Assembly: GCA_947311845.1 (NCBI GenBank)
Contig: CAMZMU010000063.1
Coordinates: 122,853,259 to 122,917,258, forward strand
Reading direction: 5' to 3'
Length of the DNA stretch: 64,000 nt
From: Poa pratensis
Taxonomy: Eukaryota > Streptophyta > Magnoliopsida > Poales > Poaceae
In this document: in pieces, positions 43,890 to 55,488 of the stretch
How the letters are laid out: each line of letters begins with the position of its first letter
How positions within the stretch are numbered: position 1 is the first letter of the stretch
Position numbers and translations under genes: made by a program
Notes under the pieces: model-generated
Database searches by the model: none
What the model was told of the DNA's origin: nothing
The model's input: only the letters and a program-made list of their open reading frames with translations

Positions 43890-46800
43890 CGAACAATGGT
43901 CAAGGCCGCAATGGAAATGGAAATGGCAAGAATGCCGCACCCCGCGGAAATGCTGCTGTTGCCAAGGGTCGTCTGCACCACATCAATGCTGAAGAAGCTC
44001 AGGATGCTCCGGATGTTGTGCTGGGTACGTTCCTTGTCAACTCAGTACCTGCAACTGTTCTGTTTGATTCTGGTGCTACCCATTCATTTGTTACCCAAGA
44101 ATTTGTTGCTAAGGGAGGTTTAGTCGAGAGCCTCTTACCCAAACCCATGGTCATCCAAATCCCAGAATCCACCGTAGAGACCAAGATGTTTTGCTCCGAT
44201 GTACCCCTTGAGATCAAAGGAGAAAAGTTTCCAGTTAACTTAATTGTTCTGGGAACCCAAGGCATCGATGTTATACTCGGTATGAATTGGTTAGCCAAGT
44301 ACCATGGTCGAATTGACTGTGCTAGAAGAGCTGTATCCATCACCACCGACAAAGAAGTAGAAGTGGAGTATGTGTCTGAAACTAGTCAATCTCACCCAGG
44401 CTGCCATGAGAGCATAGCTCGACCTGCCCTAGATGAGATCCGTGTTGTTCACCTGTTCAAGGATGTTTTCCCAGAAGAATTGCCTGGTATGCCGCCAGAC
44501 CGGGAAATTGAGTTCATAATTGAGCTTATCCCAGGAACCGCCCCTATATCCCAAAGACCTTATCGGATGAATCCGGAAGAGCTGGTTGAGTTGAAGAAGC
44601 AATTGGCAGATATGCTCAGCAAAGGACTTGTTCGCCCAAGCGCTTCACCTTGGGGATCACCCATTATATTTGTGGACAAGAGAGACGGTACCACACGCCT
44701 GTGTGTGGATTATCGCAAGCTGAATGACGTGACCATTAAAAATAAGTATCCTCTTCCCAAGATCGAGGATCTGTTCGATCAAATGAACGGAGCCCGAGTC
44801 TTTTCCAAGATCGATCTTCGGACAGGATACCATCAGTTGAAGATCCGAGAGACAGACATTCCCAAGACCGCCTTCACCACTCGTTACGGTTGTTTGAATA
44901 CACCGTGATGTCTTTTGGTCTGACCAATGCCCCAGCCTATTTCATGAATCTCATGAACAAGATTTTCATGGAGTACCTCGACAAGTTCGTGGTAGTTTTC
45001 CTTGATGACATCCTTATTTATTCCAAGACCGAAGAAGAGCATGCTGAACACCTGCGTCTAGTTTTGGAGACCTCCGAGAGCACCAGCTGTATGCCAAGCT
45101 TAGCAAGTGTGAGTTTTGGCTCAGTGAAGTGGCATTTCTCGGACATGTTGTGTCTGCCGGAGGAATTTCTGTGACCCAGAGAAGATCCAAGCCATTTTGA
45201 CTGGTTATCCCCAACCAATGTGTTTGAAATCCGAAGCTTTCTCGGACTTGCCGGTTATTACCGCAAGTTCGTTGAAGGATTTTCCAGTATAGCCAAACCC
45301 ATGACCCAACTGTTGAAGAAGGACAAGAAATTTGAATGGACTCAGAAGTGTGAGGATAGTTTCCAAGAACTGAAGAAGAGACTAACCTCAGCCCCAATCC
45401 TGATCATGCCAGACGTCACCCAGAGTTTCGACGTGTATTGCGATGCATCACGCCTCGGACTTGGTTGCGTTCTGATGCAAGAAGGCAAAGTTGTGTCGTA
45501 CCTGTCCCGGCAGTTGCGACCGCATGAAGAGAATTACCCAACCCATGACTGGAGTTAGCTGCTGTTGTTCTTGCTCTCAAAACGTGGCGTCCCTATCTTG
45601 CGGGACATCGCTGCGAGGTCTATACAGATCACAAAAGCTTGAAGTATATTTTCACCCAGAAAGATCTGAACCTGCGACAGAGGAGATGGATGGAATTAAT
45701 CAAGGATTATGATATTGGAATCCATTATCACCCTGGAAAGGCTAATGTAGTTGCCGATGCCCTTAGTCGCAAACCTTGCACCCTGAATGCCCTGATCCAA
45801 GCCGAACAGCCAGCCTTGTTCAAAGAGTTCCAAGATTTTGGACTAGAGCTTGTTAGCCATGGTTATCTCGCCAATTTAGAGTTAACCCCAACCCTGATGG
45901 ATCAAATCAAAGAAGCCCAAAAGGTCATGAAAGCATAGAGGAATTAGGAAGAAGATTTCCCTCGGCAAAGCACCCGGTTTTACCGAAGATGCTGAAGGAG
46001 TGCTGAAATTCAATGACCGTATCTGTGTGCCCAATGTCACGGAACTTAAGGAGTTAATCCTGAAGGAGGCCCATGAGACCCCTTATTCAATCCACCCCGG
46101 CGGAACCAAAATGTACCAAGACCTTCGAGAAAGATTTTGGTGGCATGGAATGAAGCGAGAGATTGGTTCATTCGTAGCCAAGTGTGACATCTGCCAGCGA
46201 GTTAAGGCTGAACATCAGCGACCCGCTGGATTGCTTCAACCTTTGAAAATTCCCGAGTGGAAGTGGGATGAGATTGGAATGGATTTTATTACCGGACTTC
46301 CAAGATCCAACCGAGGCCATGATTCAATCTGGGTCATCGTTGATCGACTGACCAAGGTTGCCCATTTCATCCTGTCAACACCACTATCGGGGACATCAAT
46401 TGGCCGACTTGTATATTTCCAGAATAGTGAGCCTGCATGGTGTGCCTAAGAAGATTGTATCTGATAGAGGCACGCAATTCACCTCAAGATTCTGGAAATC
46501 CCTTCATGAAGCCCTCGGAACCAAGTTAGCATTTAGCACAGCTTATCATCCCCAGACCGATGGCCAAACTGAGCGAGTGAACCAGATATTGGAGGACATG
46601 CTTCGCGCATGTGTTCTATCCTATGGTTCCAAGTGGGAAGATTGTCTTCCGTTTGCAGAGTTCTCGTACAACAACAGTTATCAGTCCAGTCTGCAAATGG
46701 CCCCTTTTGAAGCCCTTTACGGCAAGAAGTGTCGTACACCCCTGAATTGGTCCGATACCGGAGAAAGCAAATTGTTCGGACCAGATACCCTCCGTGAAGC

Positions 46801-47335
46801 TGAAGAGCAAGTTCAGCTTATTCGTGAACGCCTCAAAACTGCCCAATCCCGTCAGAAGAGTTACGCTGACACCAAGCGCCGTGACCTCACCTTCAACGTC
46901 GGAGATTATGTTTATCTCCGAGTGACACCCCTTAAAGGAATGCAGCGTTTCCATGTCAAAGGAAAATTAGCGCCAAGGTATATTGGACCCTTCAAGGTCA
47001 TTGCTCGTCGAGGAGAAGTATCCTATCAGCTGGAGTTACCCCAGGAGTTAGGAGATTATCATGATGTCTTCCACATTTCCTTGCTCCGGAAGTGTCTTGA
47101 AGTTCCTGACCAGCCTGATGTTTTCAAAAACATCGACCACCTCTCCATCGACCTGAACCAAGACCTGACTTATCGTGAGAGACCTCTCAAGATTCTCGAA
47201 GAAGATGTTCGTGTTACCCGAAGACGTGCGATCAAGTTTTACAAAGTCCAGTGGACTAACCACTCTGAAGAAGAAGCAACTTGGGAACGCGAAGATTATC
47301 TTCGGAGCGAATTCCCAGACCTCTTTAGTACCTAA
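43890..47335 (+). pseudogene. pol of element G: protease, RT, RNase H, integrase, chromodomain
   Basis: The domains are in Gypsy order. Protease: [10 protein letters not shown] (about 44060) and [19 protein letters not shown] (44695), [10 protein letters not shown], and the catalytic F-L-D-D-I-L-I-Y-S (about 45000). RNase H: Y-C-D-A-S (45440) to A-D-A-L-S-R-K. Integrase: the zinc-binding H..C-D-I-C-Q-R region (46070-46200), M-D-F-I-T-G-L-P, D-R-G-T-Q-F-T and Y-H-P-Q-T-D-G-Q-T-E. Then comes a G-P-F-x-V-I segment and a chromodomain-like end (V-Q-W-T-N-H-S-E-E-E-A-T-W-E) closing at TAA 47333. Frameshifts lie near 44890, 45080, 45175, 45555, 45640, 45940 and 46365. No active pol can be made. Confidence 0.92.
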
Positions 47336-47365
47336 GCCTAGCAAATCTCGGGACGAGATTTATTT

Positions 47366-47380
47366 TAAGGGGGGAAGGAT
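47366..47380 (+). other. Polypurine tract of element G
   Basis: AAGGGGGGAAGGA lies immediately before the 3' LTR (starting 47382). Confidence 0.85.
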
Positions 47381-47381
47381 C

Positions 47382-50300
47382 TGTAACATCCCAAAAATAT
47401 TATCAGTATTATATTCCAAAAATGAGAGCCAACAAAAACTTTTGTTAATTATTATGTGTTGTTTGCAAATTATTGCTTGTGGTAATTAATTCTTGTTGCT
47501 TGTGTTATTTATTCTTGCTAATTTGTTGCTTGCTCTAAATAAAAAAGAAGAAAAGAAAAGAAATAAAATACAAAAAGCAAGAAAAATAAAAGTGACAATT
47601 GTGTCACACAAATTCTCCAAGGAGAAACTAAAATGGTTTCAAACAAAATTCAGGAGAGGTTATATAAACTCTCCCATTTTTATTCCTATAACTTTTCCCT
47701 CTCAAAAATTTAATTTAAAAACCTAAATTTAAATTCTATTACTTTCTTTATTAAATTCAAATCACAAAGTGTGCTATGTTGCACTTGCACATGAAATGCA
47801 ACACAGCACCACAAATACCTATACATATTATGAAGCAAAGTATGAAATCAAAATTCAGAAATTCAAATTTAAAAATGATGTGCACATTTCGTCGAACACG
47901 TGGTGAACACCACTGTGTTCATCTCGGTTCGATTTCAACCGAAGCAATTCGATCGAATTCGAGGTTTGTTCTTCGAATTGATGCTTGCATCCACTCCCTC
48001 TCACCTCACTGACCTCGCCGCGTCCAAGAAATCGAAGAAAAGAGGCACGGGAAGAGGAGAGCACCAGGGGACAGCCGCGGGCGCCGTGCGCCATGGCCGT
48101 CGCCGTGGCAACGGCGTTGTCGACACCGCAGTCGCCCAACACCGTGCCCCCCCTCTCCCTTGCGTCTCTGCGCTCTCCCAGCGCCGCAGCCATCCCGGGG
48201 AGGACCCCCATCGTCGTTTCGCGCCACGCAGCCGCCGCACCCGCCCGAGACGGCCGTGCCAGTGCACGCACTCGCCGTCCAAACGTTCCCGAGCCGTCCC
48301 GTTTCTCGCGCACGCACAGCTCGTCGCCACGCCGCCGAGCTAGCCTCTGCACCTCGAACACTGCAGCCGCCCCCTACCGCGAGCTACGGCGAGCTATCGC
48401 GCCTGGAACCTCTCCCTGCACCGTGTCCACGGCGAGCCCGTGCGCCGTCGTCGAGCTTATAAAGCCACCCCGAGCCCTCCCTCAAACTCACAGCCTCTCC
48501 CTCACTCCACTCTCTCCCGTACACCGCCAGAAGGGCGGGTACTCCGCAGCGAGGCTGCTGCTGCCCGTAGTTCTCTCTGCGCCCCGCCGCACCCGAGGTA
48601 GGCGACGACACGGCCACGCCGTGCTGCTCCCTCCCTTGCTCTTCTCTGGCCTCACCTGCCTCACCATTACCACCACACTCACCCGCGACTTTTCCCCTCT
48701 GTATCGTGCCCAGGAGCCCCCGTAGGATCTCGCCGGAGTTGGAGCACGGCCGCGGAGAAGAAGGAGATCGTCGCCGACGCCAGGAGCTTCCCCATCAAGC
48801 TCCACTCACCTCCCCAGCTTCCCCACGACCTCCGCCGTCGAACGCCGTCCTCTCCGCCGTCCCTAGACCACCCAGGTACCCCCACTGGCCACCCTCGCCG
48901 TCGCCGGAGCTCCGGCGACGCTCTGTTAGGTCGTCGATGAACGCGGGCTCCGTGAGCCGTTCGATCTTTGATCAACGATCGCGTACCGCTTCGTTTAATT
49001 GAGCCGCTGCCATGTAGGCCCCACCCGTCAGATGTTTAAACATTTCCAGCGCGCGAGATATTTCTCCTGTGCCGCTGACGTGTAGGCCCCCCATGTCAGA
49101 AATTTGAACATTATCCAAACTGAAACAAATTCGAATTTAACTTCTCTGGAAATTTCAGTACTGGCATCAACTTAGAAAATCAATATCTCAAGATTTAGGA
49201 ATCCAAATAAATCAAACTCAATTGTTCTGGAAAGCTTATGAAATTGTTTAACCAACCCAAGTGGTCTCATGTCATTTAATTAAATAGTTAAAAAGTATTA
49301 TTAAAAATACTACAGAAGGTTTAAATTCTAAACTTGTTTGTTTCTGATACTCTGTTAGTCCAAATAATTCCAAACCAATTTTTCTAGCTTAGTACTGCCA
49401 TGTATTAGCTTCCCTAATTTTGGTAGAATTATTTGTGCAGTAGTATTTGTTTAGTATTAAGTTGAAGTTTAAACACCCTTCTGCACTCAAACATTTAAAT
49501 ATGTTTAATGGTTAACCCAAATGAATTAGGACCAATTTTGTTAGATCACATTTAGCCATGTTTAGTTACCCCTAAAAGGATTTAATTTTTGAACAATAGA
49601 ATTTAATGGTAGCAAAACTTGTTAATAAGCTTCTGGATTCAAACAAATGTGTAGGGAGTTTAGTAACTCCAATTGATCCAAATCAAATTGTGTTGTCTTC
49701 TACACATCAGTAGCTTTCCATAGAATTTTAGTTTGTATTTTTGTGACCAACAGAACTCAAGTTGTGGAATTAAACATGTTCAACAAGTTTCTGCCATAAT
49801 TTAGAAATAAATAAATAATGTTTAATTCAATTATTTTGAAACCAAATTGTATGGTTTGATGTGTGCAGTAGCTATTTGTGATGTTTATGATTGTTATGTT
49901 GAGATGATTGCTTGTATAGATTAGTGATTGTTTGCATTGTTTGTTTATTAATTAGACGAGAACGTTGTCGGATTTATCGAGGAAGGAGAGTTTGTTGAAA
50001 CTGAAGAACAAGAGCAAGGTCACTTTGCCGAGCAAGGCAAGCTATTCTCTGAGCTTGCACTACAAACATATGCATCTACTTTCATAACCTGTTTTACTCT
50101 CAAGCAAATTTATAAAACCCTTTTAAAAGTATATGGAAATTATTTTGCCACTTATGTAGAAATATAAGATAGTTATATCAAATTATAGGATGGGAAAAAA
50201 AATATGTTTATTCAAAACTCCTTTGAAATTACTTGTGAGATTATGAAATGCCGAGATGTCGGTGTTGGAATGGAGAAGTGGAAAAATGGTGATGTTTATG

Positions 50301-51478
50301 AAAAATGCACAGTGTGTCCTTGTACTTACGTCAACCATCCGATACCCTGTGCGACCACATCCACCACATATGGGAAAGGGCTTAGTCATATAATTTGCTC
50401 ATATTAGTACTGGATACCTCATCGACGGAGATGACTCCGTCATGCATGAGGGGATAGTGTGTTGTCATCCCCTGACCCGGGTCCTCGCTCAAACTCTATG
50501 AAAAGATAAGGAGGAGGATTGAAGGTTCCACCATAAACCGCCGGACAAAACCTATGAGTCCTCACACTTAGATTCCGAAGGGCTGGGTTAAGTGTGTTGG
50601 AAGTGTCATATGGGAAGGATCCTATACTAGCATGAGCAAAGGACAGGCTATGGTCGGCGGCTTACTTCGCATACACCCTGTATGGCGAGACGTGGCGGAC
50701 ACGATGAGTTGCCGGATGGATGTGGGAAAAGCGTGCTACTCTGCAGAGTGTAAAACTATTCGAATAGCCGAGTCCTCGGATATGGACAGTTGGGAGGCCC
50801 TACTTTGACCATGTGCAAGTTTTTAAAAGTTTTTAAGTTTAAAAAGAAACTGAATTGGAGATGGTGTTACACAGCTATACCACATGGAGTGGTATGAGTT
50901 GTTGAAATAGATGGACCATGGTGAGCCATGGTCAGAAAAAGGAGGAGTTTTGGAGAACAAATGAGATGGTGGTTTCTTTTAAAAATAGTTATAAAACTCT
51001 TCTTACCTTTTTCAATAAAGATATAGAGATGTTTTAAATAAATAAAAGTTGTCAACTAAAATAAAACTAGTGCATACTCATGTTGGGGTAGTTTGCGAGT
51101 ACATTCAAATGTACTCATATTGGTTTCGTCCCTGGCTATTGACCTAGCCAGACTACGAGGAGGAGCACTACGCCGAGCAGGAGTATGGCGACTTCTACTC
51201 CAACTAAGGATCTCCACAAGTCAGTTGCCTGTCGGGTTGTCATCGTTAGAATATGATGTCTACTACGCGTAGCTTCCGCTGATATTTTGGTTTGGCCCAT
51301 GAAGGCACCTATGTAAGACTTGGTCTAAATGACCATTTATGTAAGACTTTTTATTCGGTATTGTAATGGATGTAAACTTTGGTATCCAATTCGGATTATG
51401 TGCAACGACAGACTGATCACGGGATCGTTGTGTTAAGCATAATCGGGTATTTCGGACAGCTAGTCCGGGGTCCCCACG
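47382..51478 (+). repeat. 3' LTR of element G
   Basis: It starts TGTAACATCCCAAAAAT and ends GTCCGGGGTCCCCACG; the last base should be A and has mutated. It is collinear with the 5' LTR over its full length. Confidence 0.93.
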
Positions 51479-54400
51479 GCCTCCAAGTCCAACGAGAAGG
51501 GCGCCACGACGCTCAAGCCGGCGAATGTCCTCGACCTCAAGCTCCGCAACACCTACTACTACCCATCTTCCTCCACACCCTCTTCACGGGGCTCGTCCCC
51601 CTTTCTCTGGTTTCTTCCTGGCGGTTCTGGAGTTCTACCAGATCCAGGTTCTTCATCTCGACCCCAACTCCATCCTTATCCTCGCCATCTTTGCCTTCCT
51701 CTGCGAGGCGTACATGGGCATCCGGCCCTCGGTTGCCCTCTTCCGCAGCTTCTACGCGCTGCGCGTCACGGCGCCCAACGAGTGGACGGGATGCGTCTCC
51801 TTCCGCATTACAGACGGCATGGGCGGCGCCTACATCCCCATTGCCTGGTCTGGGGAGAACGCTATCACCAGCGTGCAGAAGAAAGTGGAGGACTTCCGCA
51901 AGCGGTGGTTCTTCGTGAAGACAGGGCTGGCGAGCCATTTCTTCCAAGTCCCTGACGCGCCCCAGATGAAGAGGAGGTGTTGGTCGAGCGAGGGCCTCTC
52001 AGGTCCAAAACTTCGTGGCGTGGTGGAGCGCCTGAAGGAGCTTCGCGAGGCTGGCCTCACCGGCCAGATGGTGGCCAAGGAGTTCGTGAGGCGCCGCATC
52101 GCCCCGCTCCAGGCGCATTCGGAGCCAATGTGGATGTACTTTGGCGTGAAGGACAGGATGCGCCTGCACTCCGCCAGCATCCAGAAGGAGCAGGTGGACA
52201 GTATCATGGAGATCCTTTTCACTTCCCCAACGATCCCCAAGCCGGACTCCACCTTTGCGGAGCCACTCGACAAGTTCGAGATCAAGAACCGGCTCGAATT
52301 CGTGGAGGGGATGCCTGAGTTCAGCCCGTGGGGCTTGGTGGTCGAGGGGCAAACGGAGCCCCACGACGCCCCAGAGTCAGCGGCGCAGGCGGCGCCTGAT
52401 GAGGGCGACGAGGAGGCGACAGAGTCCACCGCGTCATATGCGGAGGCTGAAGGTGCCTCGATAGGTGCCAATCCCTCAGCGGGAGCCTCGAGCTCCTCGA
52501 AGGAACTGCAGCCTGAAGCGGAGATCCACGAGGTCTCCTCAGGCAGCGAGGACCCGTACCAGGTCGTCCCCTTACGGCGCATCGAGGAGAGTGAGGAAGA
52601 GAGTGACGACGAGGCCCCGGTGGGCCGCCGCGAGCCACGGACCAAGGCGGACCACGACAGGCCTGCCGGGGTCCCGGAGGGCGCTCCTCGCGAGGAGGGA
52701 GCGCATGCACCCCAGAAGGGGGCGGAAACGAGCGCGTCGCAGCCGCCGCGCACAACAAAGAGGTGGATCAACACCGCCGAGTAAGTCTTGCATCTTTCCT
52801 TCCTTGTGTTGCGCTCTTGAGAAACCCTCTTGAGGATTTTGCTTGTTTCATGTCAGGCTTGCCACGGCGCCTAAGCGGCGCAGGCTTCAGAAGGCTGGAG
52901 AGGGCTCCAGCTCCGCTGCGGCGTCCAGGACGCCTGAGGCTGAGGAGCCTCACCATGAGGCTACGGCCTCTTCTCCTCCTGCGGGCGGACGCCGCCAAGA
53001 GGGTTAGACTGAGGCGACAGCAACGTCGCCTGCGAGGCTTGACACTTCCCCTGTGCGGCAGGAGGAAGTAACAGTAGAAGAAGCGGCGAAGACCGCAGCG
53101 TCGACGGAGGAGCACGTCGACGTGGAAATGGAGGAGGCCACCGTGCAACCACCTCCATCGGGATCGTCCCCTGAGGAGGCTGCCCCTGAGGTGGCGACAG
53201 AGGAGCCTGAGGCTGCAGCAAGGGCGGCTGCAGCTAGCCAGACTGCTCCCGACGCTGGCGAGCAGCAAGAAGCCCCCTTGGTGCAGAAGGACGCCGAGGC
53301 CCACGTGGAGGACACGCCTGATCCTCTAGAGGCCCCTGGCGTGGAAGAAGGGGAGAACTCCTCGCAGCGGAGCCCTCAGGTAGGAGGAGCCCCCAAGCGC
53401 AGCTGGAGCCCGCTCCAATCCCCCAACGCGAAGTTCCAGGGACTTCTGCAAGCATCGAGGCTTCTGGGTCTCGTGGCGACGCATGGGCTATGGTCCTGCG
53501 GGGCCAGCGCCAGAGCGCTGCTTGTCGTGGCACCGTCTTCAGCCTGGCGAGGCAGGCGATGGCGAGCTAGAAAACCACCTCGCTGAGGAGGAGCTCGCCA
53601 ACGCGGAGGAGCGCGCTGAGCTCGCGAGGGCTTGGACTCAGCTCCGCGAGACTGTGGATCCCTGCCGCCGCGAGGGTGAGGCGGTGCAGGCGCGGCGCGA
53701 GGAGGCCAGGCGCTTCGCTGAAGAGACCCACGCTAGCGTGGTCCACGAGGCCGAGGAGACTCTTTAGGAGCTCAAGGCAGAGCGCGAGGCCGTCGAGGCT
53801 GAACGCGAGGCGCTTGAGGCGGAGCGTGCCGCCAAGCACCAGGAGTTCGACGATCGCGAGAGGCAGATCATCGCGAACTCCGAGGTTGTGAGGATCGGCC
53901 TGGAGAAGCTCCGCGGGGATCTAGGTGCCCGCGAGAAGCAGCTGGGACATCGCAGCGAAGAGCTCTCCCTTCGCGAGGTTGATCTCCACAAGCGCGAGGA
54001 GCAAGTGAACCAGGTCGAAAAGGACCAGTCCGCGCAGCGGGAGAGCCTGGAGGCCCGCGAGAGCAACGTCGCGCAGGACGAGGCCAGCTTCAAGGATCGC
54101 TTCGACAAGGCCAACGCCCAGCTTCGCCAGAAGGAGGAGAAGCTGCAGGAGGAGAACGACACAAAGATGAAGCTCTTCCGCGACAGCTGCTCCCGAGAGT
54201 TCAAGGAGAAGGCCAAGGTCTAGGAGGAGCGCTTCACGAAGAAGCGCAACGAGCTCAACACCCGCGTCGAGGGGCTCGAGAAGGAGAACAAGCGGCTGGC
54301 CTCCCGCGCCCGAGCTGCCAGGGACGCCCAGGCTCGCGCGGAGCAAGACCTCGCCTCGCTGACTGAGGACCTGAACTCGCTTCAGCAGCAGGTTGAGCCC

Positions 54401-54912
54401 ACTATGCAGCTTGTCGAGGAGGCTCGACACCGTGCGCAGGCGGAGCAAGTCTTGACACGCCAGCGCGAGCGGATGTTCCAGTCCCTGGTGGTCCGCGCAC
54501 GTGCGCTCGTGGGCCGCCTGGAGGTCGAGCCCCCCACGCTCCCTGTCGGGGGGAACGCTAACGCTGCCGCGTATCTTGGCTTCTTCGAGCAGCTCATCAC
54601 CAGCCTCGAGGGGGCCATGACGAACCTCGACGACCTTGTCGACGTGGAGAGCCGCAAGCTTCTTGGTGTTGCGGTTGGCCGCGTCTTCGCCAACCTCGCG
54701 CACTCCCAGCCCACCTTCGACTTCAAGACGGTGACGGAGCCCACCGAGCCAGGCCGCGCAACGCATCTGAATGCCGCGGTGTGGCAAGACGTGGAGGCGT
54801 ACATCCAGCGCTTCCAGAGGGTCGAGACCCAGGAGGACGAAGATGAAGAAGACGCTGAAGAGGAGGATGACGAGGCCTTCGATGAGGAGGACGACGATGT
54901 CCCTTCTGCTTG

Positions 54913-55219
54913 AGCTGCTCCTGCGGCGAAATGTTCCTGGGGCATGATTTATCCTTAGGCTTTGTAATTTGGTTTATAAAGACTTGTTTAAACTTCATCG
55001 CATGCAACTGTGAGTGCCCCTCAGGAGGCCTTTTGTCTCTTTTCCATGTCTTTTGTGCTCTACGTCGTTAGGACCCTGCTTCCAACGCAACAGCACCGCC
55101 GCGTCGGTATGTTAGAGTCAGGGCTCAACAAGGCCGGGGGGTGCGTGAAGCTTGGAGAGGTAAGGGCTCTCGAGGCGCGATGCTCGGGAGCCCCCCTTTG
55201 GCGTGCAAGCAGCCCATGG
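54913..55219 (+). other. Downstream region of the element F gene
   Basis: A TTATCC..GTAATTTGG 3' UTR-like stretch follows the stop at 54912. Beyond it is mixed sequence with no frame of interest. The last five bases CATGG (55215-55219) are the left target duplication of element H. Confidence 0.6.
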
Positions 55220-55284
55220 TGTCGTGGGTTTGTCACGTTAGATGTCATGGATGACTTCGTAGGTGTGGGATTTGCGCGACTCAT
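55220..55284 (-). repeat. 3' LTR of element H, internally deleted
   Basis: The first ~65 bases match the right LTR from TGTCGTGGGTTTGTCACG to GGATTTGCGCGA with one visible mismatch. The rest of the LTR (~460 bp) and the polypurine tract are missing and unrelated sequence follows. Confidence 0.85.
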
Positions 55285-55488
55285 CCTTTCCATCTGAAAT
55301 TTTCTGTTTCCTTCAATTTCGGACCGTTCCTCATTCTGCGGGCGCAAATTATTCCGTTGATCTCGGGCATCCCAGTTATAAACTGCGGCGGCCTAGGTCA
55401 ATATTCACTTGCCTCTGCTTTCTCCTTGCTTCCAACCGCGCCGCCGTCTTCCTCAATCGAGCTTAGCCCCCGATCCAATTTGTTCGCA

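Larger units (their letters stand above)
37275..51478 (+). mobile_element. Element G: full-length chromovirus (Gypsy, Tekay-like)
   Basis: LTRs of about 4.1 kb (37275-41390 and 47382-51478) flank a 6-kb interior. GCCTC at 37270-37274 and 51479-51483 is the target duplication. The interior has a tRNA-Met primer site, an extra ORF, gag, protease, RT, RNase H, integrase and a C-terminal chromodomain-like segment, then a polypurine tract. Long LTRs, tRNA-Met priming and the chromodomain point to the Tekay (Del) clade. Both LTRs are collinear with scattered differences, about eight in the first ~170 bases. Multiple frameshifts in gag and pol mean the copy is structurally complete but not coding-competent. 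Confidence 0.93.
37114..54912 (+). pseudogene. Additional gene of element F ('putative gypsy type transposon' family), split by element G
   Basis: The ATG at 37114 opens a basic N-terminus. Coding resumes after element G at 51484 in the same codon once the GCCTC duplication is removed. Then come the family core with F-Y-Q-I-Q-V-L-H-L-D-P-N-S and F-L-C-E-A-Y-M-G-I (51610-51725) and a W-F-F-V-K segment. After an acidic linker there is an intron (GTAAGT 52781 to CAG 52856). Further on lies a long coiled coil (53600-54500) ending in a conserved C-terminal domain and an acidic tail. Damage includes an indel near 51545-51610, a stop after exon 2 begins (about 53006), frame changes to 53580, and TAG stops at 53765 and 54221. 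These genes are known as antisense extra ORFs of Tat-lineage elements. Their role is unknown. Confidence 0.7.

Noticed and set aside
51830..52774. 314-codon minus-strand frame opposite the F gene
   Set aside because: Codon-mirror frame of the GC-rich plus-strand gene, which has the recognisable motifs.
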